Below, in pieces: positions 59,932-64,000 of a stretch of 64,000 nucleotides of DNA. Location of the stretch: positions 1,054,001 through 1,118,000 of the forward strand of contig NZ_PGFJ01000002.1 of assembly GCF_002797815.1 (NCBI RefSeq), given 5' to 3'. The stretch is from Mucilaginibacter auburnensis. Its GTDB lineage: Bacteria; Bacteroidota; Bacteroidia; Sphingobacteriales; Sphingobacteriaceae. Numbering within the stretch: the stretch's first letter is position 1; the number at the start of each line of letters is the position of its first letter. The notes below the pieces were generated by a model. That model made no database searches. It saw only the letters and a program-made list of their open reading frames with translations, and had not been told where the DNA came from. The translations under genes and the position numbers were made by a program.

Positions 59932-61347
59932 ATGAAAAAATATATAACCGGATTGGCGCTTATCACACTTATAATAAGTGCCTGCTCCGTATCAAAAGAT
60001 ATAAAAACACCACAACCCGAAGCTCCTGCGGCATTCAGGATGGCGGATGTTCAAACCACGGGCGATAGCAGCAGCATTGCCAACATACAGTGGAAACAGT
60101 TTTTTACTGATGCTACTTTGCAAAAGCTAATTGACAGTGCCATAGCCAACAATTACGATATGCAGCTGGCGCTTAAAAACATAGAAGCATCGCAATTGCT
60201 GTTAAAACAGGTTAAATGGAACTACGTACCTGAGGTTAACCTGAATGTTGGTGCAAGTTCAAGTCGACCTTCAAACAACAGTTTGAACGGCATAAGTTTA
60301 AGTCAGTTTTTGGGTACTAATCATATAGAGAATTACCAGGCCGATGTATCCATATCATGGGAGGCAGATGTTTGGGGGAAGATACGTAACCAAAACAAAA
60401 GCGCTTTGGCTGCTTACCTGCAAACACAGGAGGCACGCAAGCTGTTGCAAACCAATATTGTTGCCAGTGTTTCGCAAGGATATTATACACTGTTGATGTT
60501 GGATGCCCAGTTAGATGTGGCTAAAAAGAATGTGGCTTTAACCGATAGCACCCTGCAAATTATCAGATTGCAATATAACTCCGGACAGGCTACGTCATTA
60601 GCCATACAACAGGCAGAGGCACAACGCCTGGCTGCCGCACAACTGGTGCCCGAGTTTGAAAAGAACATAGCCATACAGGAAAACGCTCTGCGCATTTTAA
60701 CAGGCGCATTGCCTGATCAAGTTACCCGTACCGCAAGCCTTGCTCAATTCAATGTACCCGAAACTGTTGCAACCGGTGTACCGTCAGAAGTAATTAGCAG
60801 ACGGCCCGATGTGCGTAGCGCAGAATTGTCACTTAACATAGCTAATGCTAACGTAGGCATCAATAAAGCCAATATGTACCCTGCCCTGCGCATTACAGCC
60901 GATGGTGGCGTAAACTCATTCAAAGCCAGTAACTGGTTCAATATACCTGCATCATTGTTTGGTATAGTTGCCGGCAGTGTAGTACAGCCGCTTATTAACC
61001 ACAAACAGCTAAGCACCCGCTATAAAGTGGCCGAGGTTGAGCGTGAGAAAACGGTATTGCAGTTCAGGCAAACAGTGTTAAATGCTGTTGGCGAGGTGTC
61101 CAACTCGTTAGCCAGCCTGCAAAAGCTAAAACAAGAGCAAGCCATAGTAGCCACCAGGGTAAACACATTGCGTCAGGCTACAGGTAATGCCAATCTGCTG
61201 TTTAAAAACGGCATGGCAACTTACCTGGAAGTAATAACCGCGCAAGCCAACGTTCTGCAAAGCGAACTGGAACTGGCTTCTATCAAACGCGATCAGCTAT
61301 CAGCTGTATCATCGTTGTACCGCTCTTTAGGAGGTGGCTGGCAATAA
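59932..61347 (+). CDS. TolC/NodT-type outer-membrane efflux lipoprotein
   Basis: 471 aa; lipobox ISAC with Cys18. Two repeats of the OEP fold are visible: WKQFFTDATLQKLIDSAIANNYD, SWEADVWGKIRNQNKSA, LALQQAEAQ-like helices (SLAIQQAEAQRLAAAQ), the NodT block VISRRPDVRSAEL and YPALRITADGG, and a C-terminal LFKNGMATYLEVITAQ. It forms the trimeric exit duct of the pump. It starts 26 nt after the transporter and completes the operon. Confidence 0.95.
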   Translation: MKKYITGLALITLIISACSVSKDIKTPQPEAPAAFRMADVQTTGDSSSIANIQWKQFFTDATLQKLIDSAIANNYDMQLALKNIEASQLLLKQVKWNYVPEVNLNVGASSSRPSNNSLNGISLSQFLGTNHIENYQADVSISWEADVWGKIRNQNKSALAAYLQTQEARKLLQTNIVASVSQGYYTLLMLDAQLDVAKKNVALTDSTLQIIRLQYNSGQATSLAIQQAEAQRLAAAQLVPEFEKNIAIQENALRILTGALPDQVTRTASLAQFNVPETVATGVPSEVISRRPDVRSAELSLNIANANVGINKANMYPALRITADGGVNSFKASNWFNIPASLFGIVAGSVVQPLINHKQLSTRYKVAEVEREKTVLQFRQTVLNAVGEVSNSLASLQKLKQEQAIVATRVNTLRQATGNANLLFKNGMATYLEVITAQANVLQSELELASIKRDQLSAVSSLYRSLGGGWQ

Positions 61348-61365
61348 GCCTAAGCAACCGATAAC

Positions 61366-61412
61366 AACGCGAAAGCCTTCCTCTAAGTAACGGGGAAGGC
61401 TTTCGCGTTTTA
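61366..61412. terminator. Bidirectional intrinsic terminator of the efflux operon
   Basis: Perfect 16-bp arms AACGCGAAAGCCTTCC and its complement end in TTTT. It starts 18 nt after the tolC-like stop and lies between convergent genes, so it probably serves both. Confidence 0.88.
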
Positions 61413-61425
61413 ATGATAAAACTTA

Positions 61426-61929
61426 TTACTTGTATATAAATGATACATCCTTATCTACCTTCAATCCGTTCATGCTCTCGCTGTTGTAACGAATAGTGTA
61501 AGCGCCGGCTTTGCTAAGCGCATAACCTTGCAACAAGTTAAATTTGGTAACCAGGCTATCACCTGGCGCAATGGTAATGTAGGCATCGGCAGGTGGTGGC
61601 ATTACACGTTTAGCCATAGCGCCAACATATGGTGCTTCTTCGCCATCAGCGTTTTTAACATCAAGGTACTTGCTCAACAAAGGTTCAAACGGTGTTTGCC
61701 ATTTCAAAAATTTGGCAGCGGTGTCTGTACGGTTATAAACCGCGAATTTCAACATTACAGAATCGCCCATGCGCACGGTATCTGCAACACTCATTACAGC
61801 GTAGGTACCGTTTCTCACAGCTACAGAATCTGCTGTATTAGCTGCACTTTCATCAGTAGTTTTGTTTTGTGTGCTACATGCAGCGGTTAATAACGATAGC
61901 GCGATCGGCAAATAAAATATTTTTTTCAT
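61426..61929 (-). CDS. Small lipoprotein resembling a deuterolysin-type prodomain
   Basis: 167 aa from the ATG at 61929; a start 12 codons earlier would precede the signal peptide. Lipobox TAAC with Cys18. The mature part is one beta-sandwich (MLKFAVYNRTDTAAKFLKW, TPFEPLLSKYLDV, YVGAMAKRVMPP, YITIAPGDSLVTKFNL, YTIRYNSES). The order F-A-V-x-N to W-x-T-P to Y-x-G-x-x-x-K-R to PP to I-x-P-G-x-S to G-x-Y-T-I-x-Y recalls the N-terminal domain of M35 deuterolysin/peptidyl-Lys metallopeptidases. No peptidase domain follows. It might be a protease inhibitor, or just an Ig-like lipoprotein. Confidence 0.6.
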   Translation of the reverse strand: MKKIFYLPIALSLLTAACSTQNKTTDESAANTADSVAVRNGTYAVMSVADTVRMGDSVMLKFAVYNRTDTAAKFLKWQTPFEPLLSKYLDVKNADGEEAPYVGAMAKRVMPPPADAYITIAPGDSLVTKFNLLQGYALSKAGAYTIRYNSESMNGLKVDKDVSFIYK

Positions 61930-62001
61930 AGTAGTTTTTAGCAATAGACGGTGTAACACAACCAATGTTTGTAATTTTTTAAATTAGTTTATACAGAGGT
62001 C

Positions 62002-63903
62002 TTAATTGTTAACAATAGGTTTGCTTGCGCTTGTACCAACTTTATAAATTACCATTCCTGAGTTCATGGGGGCTTTTACTACCGCGCCTTTACTAACGCG
62101 GTTGCCCGTAAGTGTTTGGTAAGTTGCTGCGGCAGCTTGCGTAACTGTTTTTTTTGCCGTACTATAAACCGGATACACAGTTGAACCAGGTACGTAGTTG
62201 GGCGGTGTAGTACTACTGTTTGAATCTAAGGCAAAGGCTGTTTTAAAAGTAGTAAGATTGTAAAACGTATTCTTGTTGCTGCCGAAGTGATAAACCTGTA
62301 TGGTGTTGTTATCATCAGATGGGCGTGAGTAGATGTTATTGTTAAACCTGCCTATAGTGCGGGTATGAACAGCATCAGTAAAGTAAACAAAAGCCATCGC
62401 CCTTTGTCCTTTTAGTGCAGTTATTGAGTTATTATAAAAATCAATAGTATTAGAGTAGTTATCTTCCTGCAAGGCAAAACCCACTGCGCAGTTGTAAATA
62501 GTGTTATGATGTATTTTAAGTGAATGCCCGTCGTGCAGGTAAATGCCGTTTAAAGGCATATTGAATACAGAAACGTTGGCTATCTCTATATCCGACGCAT
62601 TATTATCCAGATACACTCCGCTTACCTCTATTTTAGCAGCTGCACTGCCGGCTATTCCATTTTTGCTGCCATCCAAACAAATACCATCGCCTACGTATCC
62701 TGATGTTCCTTTTACAGCCCCGTCTACATATACGCCGCCACCATCGGTAAGCACGTTACAGAAGTTAGATATGGCAAAATCTTTTATAATAATATTAGCG
62801 TTGGCAGCATAAATACCGTTATAACCAGTGTTTCTGATGGTATCGCCAACAAACTGGTTGTTATTGCCACGCATAAGTACACCGTTACCGTTAGCCCCGG
62901 TGGCAGCAGTGCCGGGTATCATGTTAACATTTGTAATTAGCGAGCTTTTTATAACATTGTTATTAGCGTTGATCATTATACCTGTAGAGTTAACGTTGTT
63001 AACAGTACAATTAATGCAATTAAACCCGGCAGAAGCACTGCGTATGCCTACATGTGCGTAATCAGACAATACGTTAACTGCACTACAGTTCGGCGCCTGA
63101 ACATCTATATTCTGACTATTACCACCTGTAACCCTAACGCCTGATATTTTAATATTAGCGGCTTTTAAGGTAACCGGTGTTTCAACAGCGGAATACTGAG
63201 CAGTAAAAGTTGGCGACTTGGTGGAGTATATAACAATTCTCTGTGTGCGGGCATCGTAATACCAATCTCCTTGCTGGGTACAGGCAGCCACAGCATTTTG
63301 TATAAAATAACCATATCCTTTTTTAGGCGATACGGAAGTTGCTTCGTTATACGTTATAGTAGAACCATTTTGTGCGGTAATGATGCGCTTCTCCAGCATG
63401 TAGTTATCCGTTTTAATTACTACAGTTCCACCAGTAAACTTTTTACCGACCAAACTACCTGTAATACTATTGCCGTTAGCCGACAGAATAGCATCGTAAC
63501 TTGTTTTAGGATACCGGCCTACAGCCTGTTGCACACCATTTATCAACACCATGTTTATGGTGTTACTTGCACCCACTTTTAGCGGGCCAGACTGATACAG
63601 GTTGCCGCCCAATGCCGTCCACGATGATACAGTGTTAAAACCCGAAATTACCGGCAGCGCCCCTGTGCCATACGAACCAATGTTACAGGTAGCCACAAGC
63701 GATCCTGAGAACACGTTGCCCCTTTTAAACAGCACACTGTCTGTTGCTGCAAAACTACCTGCATTCACTTTTGAAATACTTTGCCATGGTGTTGATGCAG
63801 ATGTGCCGTTATTGCTATCGCTCCCCGCGCTGCTTACATAATATTTTGTAGCCGAAGCCCAAAAAGGTAGTAAAACCAGTGTGTATATAAGTAATCTTTT
63901 CAT
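62002..63903 (-). CDS. Secreted right-handed parallel beta-helix protein
   Basis: 633 aa from the ATG at 63903 (MKRLLIYTLVLL; cleavage near ASA); a longer frame from 63981 would begin upstream of the -7 promoter element. The start TKYYVSSAGSDSNNGTSASTPWQSI is the common opening of Bacteroidota beta-helix carbohydrate-active proteins (pectate-lyase-like or DUF1565 group). The middle has short repeated coils rich in Asn (NNNVIKSSLITNVN, NNNQFVGDTIRN, GIYLHDGHSLKIHHNTIYN, YNNSITAL). Fold is well supported; catalytic residues are not recognised. Likely polysaccharide lyase, hydrolase or epimerase, or a binding protein. Own promoter. Confidence 0.8.
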   Translation of the reverse strand: MKRLLIYTLVLLPFWASATKYYVSSAGSDSNNGTSASTPWQSISKVNAGSFAATDSVLFKRGNVFSGSLVATCNIGSYGTGALPVISGFNTVSSWTALGGNLYQSGPLKVGASNTINMVLINGVQQAVGRYPKTSYDAILSANGNSITGSLVGKKFTGGTVVIKTDNYMLEKRIITAQNGSTITYNEATSVSPKKGYGYFIQNAVAACTQQGDWYYDARTQRIVIYSTKSPTFTAQYSAVETPVTLKAANIKISGVRVTGGNSQNIDVQAPNCSAVNVLSDYAHVGIRSASAGFNCINCTVNNVNSTGIMINANNNVIKSSLITNVNMIPGTAATGANGNGVLMRGNNNQFVGDTIRNTGYNGIYAANANIIIKDFAISNFCNVLTDGGGVYVDGAVKGTSGYVGDGICLDGSKNGIAGSAAAKIEVSGVYLDNNASDIEIANVSVFNMPLNGIYLHDGHSLKIHHNTIYNCAVGFALQEDNYSNTIDFYNNSITALKGQRAMAFVYFTDAVHTRTIGRFNNNIYSRPSDDNNTIQVYHFGSNKNTFYNLTTFKTAFALDSNSSTTPPNYVPGSTVYPVYSTAKKTVTQAAAATYQTLTGNRVSKGAVVKAPMNSGMVIYKVGTSASKPIVNN

Positions 63904-63968
63904 TGGTATCTGCTTTAATGCGTCGCAACTTATTTGCCGGCTTTTATGTAACGCTAAATTACATTGTT

Positions 63969-63976
63969 CAAATATA
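63969..63976 (-). promoter_or_regulatory. -7 element of the beta-helix gene
   Basis: TATATTTG on the minus strand matches TAnnTTTG. It would place the transcript start about 60 nt before the ATG at 63903. The -33 element would be at or beyond the window edge. Confidence 0.6.
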
Positions 63977-64000
63977 CCCACCGGCGTTTTAAGCTTAGCC

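Overview
The window looks like chromosomal DNA of a Bacteroidota, probably a Sphingobacteriales member of the Pedobacter/Mucilaginibacter type; the genus is a guess. Signs are a SusC/SusD pair with a hybrid two-component regulator, a type B C-terminal sorting signal of the type IX secretion system (T9SS), two giant Rhs/YD-repeat secreted proteins, many lipoproteins with Bacteroidota-style signal peptides, and several promoters of the Bacteroidota form TTG-N19~23-TAnnTTTG. No insertion sequence, CRISPR array or rRNA was seen.

Layout. (1) 1-2025: end of an unidentified gene, then four tightly overlapping genes resembling a phage lysis cassette (coiled-coil membrane protein, three-TM holin-like protein, exported CHAP hydrolase, lipoprotein with C-terminal TM like a unimolecular spanin). 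The cassette ends 10 nt from the 3' end of a tRNA-Leu gene. (2) 2036-5453: two tRNA-Leu genes, an Asp-box propeller protein, tRNA-Lys with promoter and terminator, and a tail-fibre-like repeat protein. (3) 5778-27159 (minus strand): a seven-gene, 21.4-kb operon whose junctions are overlaps or gaps of 1-14 nt. In order of transcription: a helical plus beta-barrel outer-membrane candidate (951 aa), an exported Ig-like protein (364 aa), a lipoprotein (142 aa), a 2301-aa SpvB/TcB-like protein, a 264-aa anchored protein, a 2936-aa Rhs protein ending in a metzincin-like peptidase (HEFGHSGGLKH plus Met-turn), and a 160-aa lipoprotein starting 1 nt after the Rhs stop, the likely immunity protein. This is the best candidate for an undescribed system. 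(4) 27438-30950: a divergent PKD-repeat adhesin with a T9SS type B signal. (5) 31284-37176: a TonB-dependent receptor behind a repeat-rich upstream region, a small helical protein, and an OmpR-type regulator with its histidine kinase.

(6) 37274-54211 (minus strand): a glycan utilisation locus with SusC, SusD, a DUF3823 lipoprotein, a one-protein hybrid sensor/regulator, a GH31 glycosidase, and an operon of two DUF1080 proteins around a sorbosone-dehydrogenase-like propeller fused to an azurin-type cupredoxin. The gene set suggests capture of a glycoside, exo-cleavage, and possibly oxidation and cleavage of keto-sugars in the periplasm. (7) 54594-61347 (plus strand): TetR regulator, RND adaptor, RND pump and TolC-like channel, with three copies of one palindrome (core TAACACTGTTA) placed as TetR operators; a strong terminator ends the unit. 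(8) 61426-63903 (minus strand): a small lipoprotein resembling a deuterolysin prodomain, and a secreted parallel beta-helix protein with its own promoter.

All calls come from reading the sequence and translations; no database search was run.
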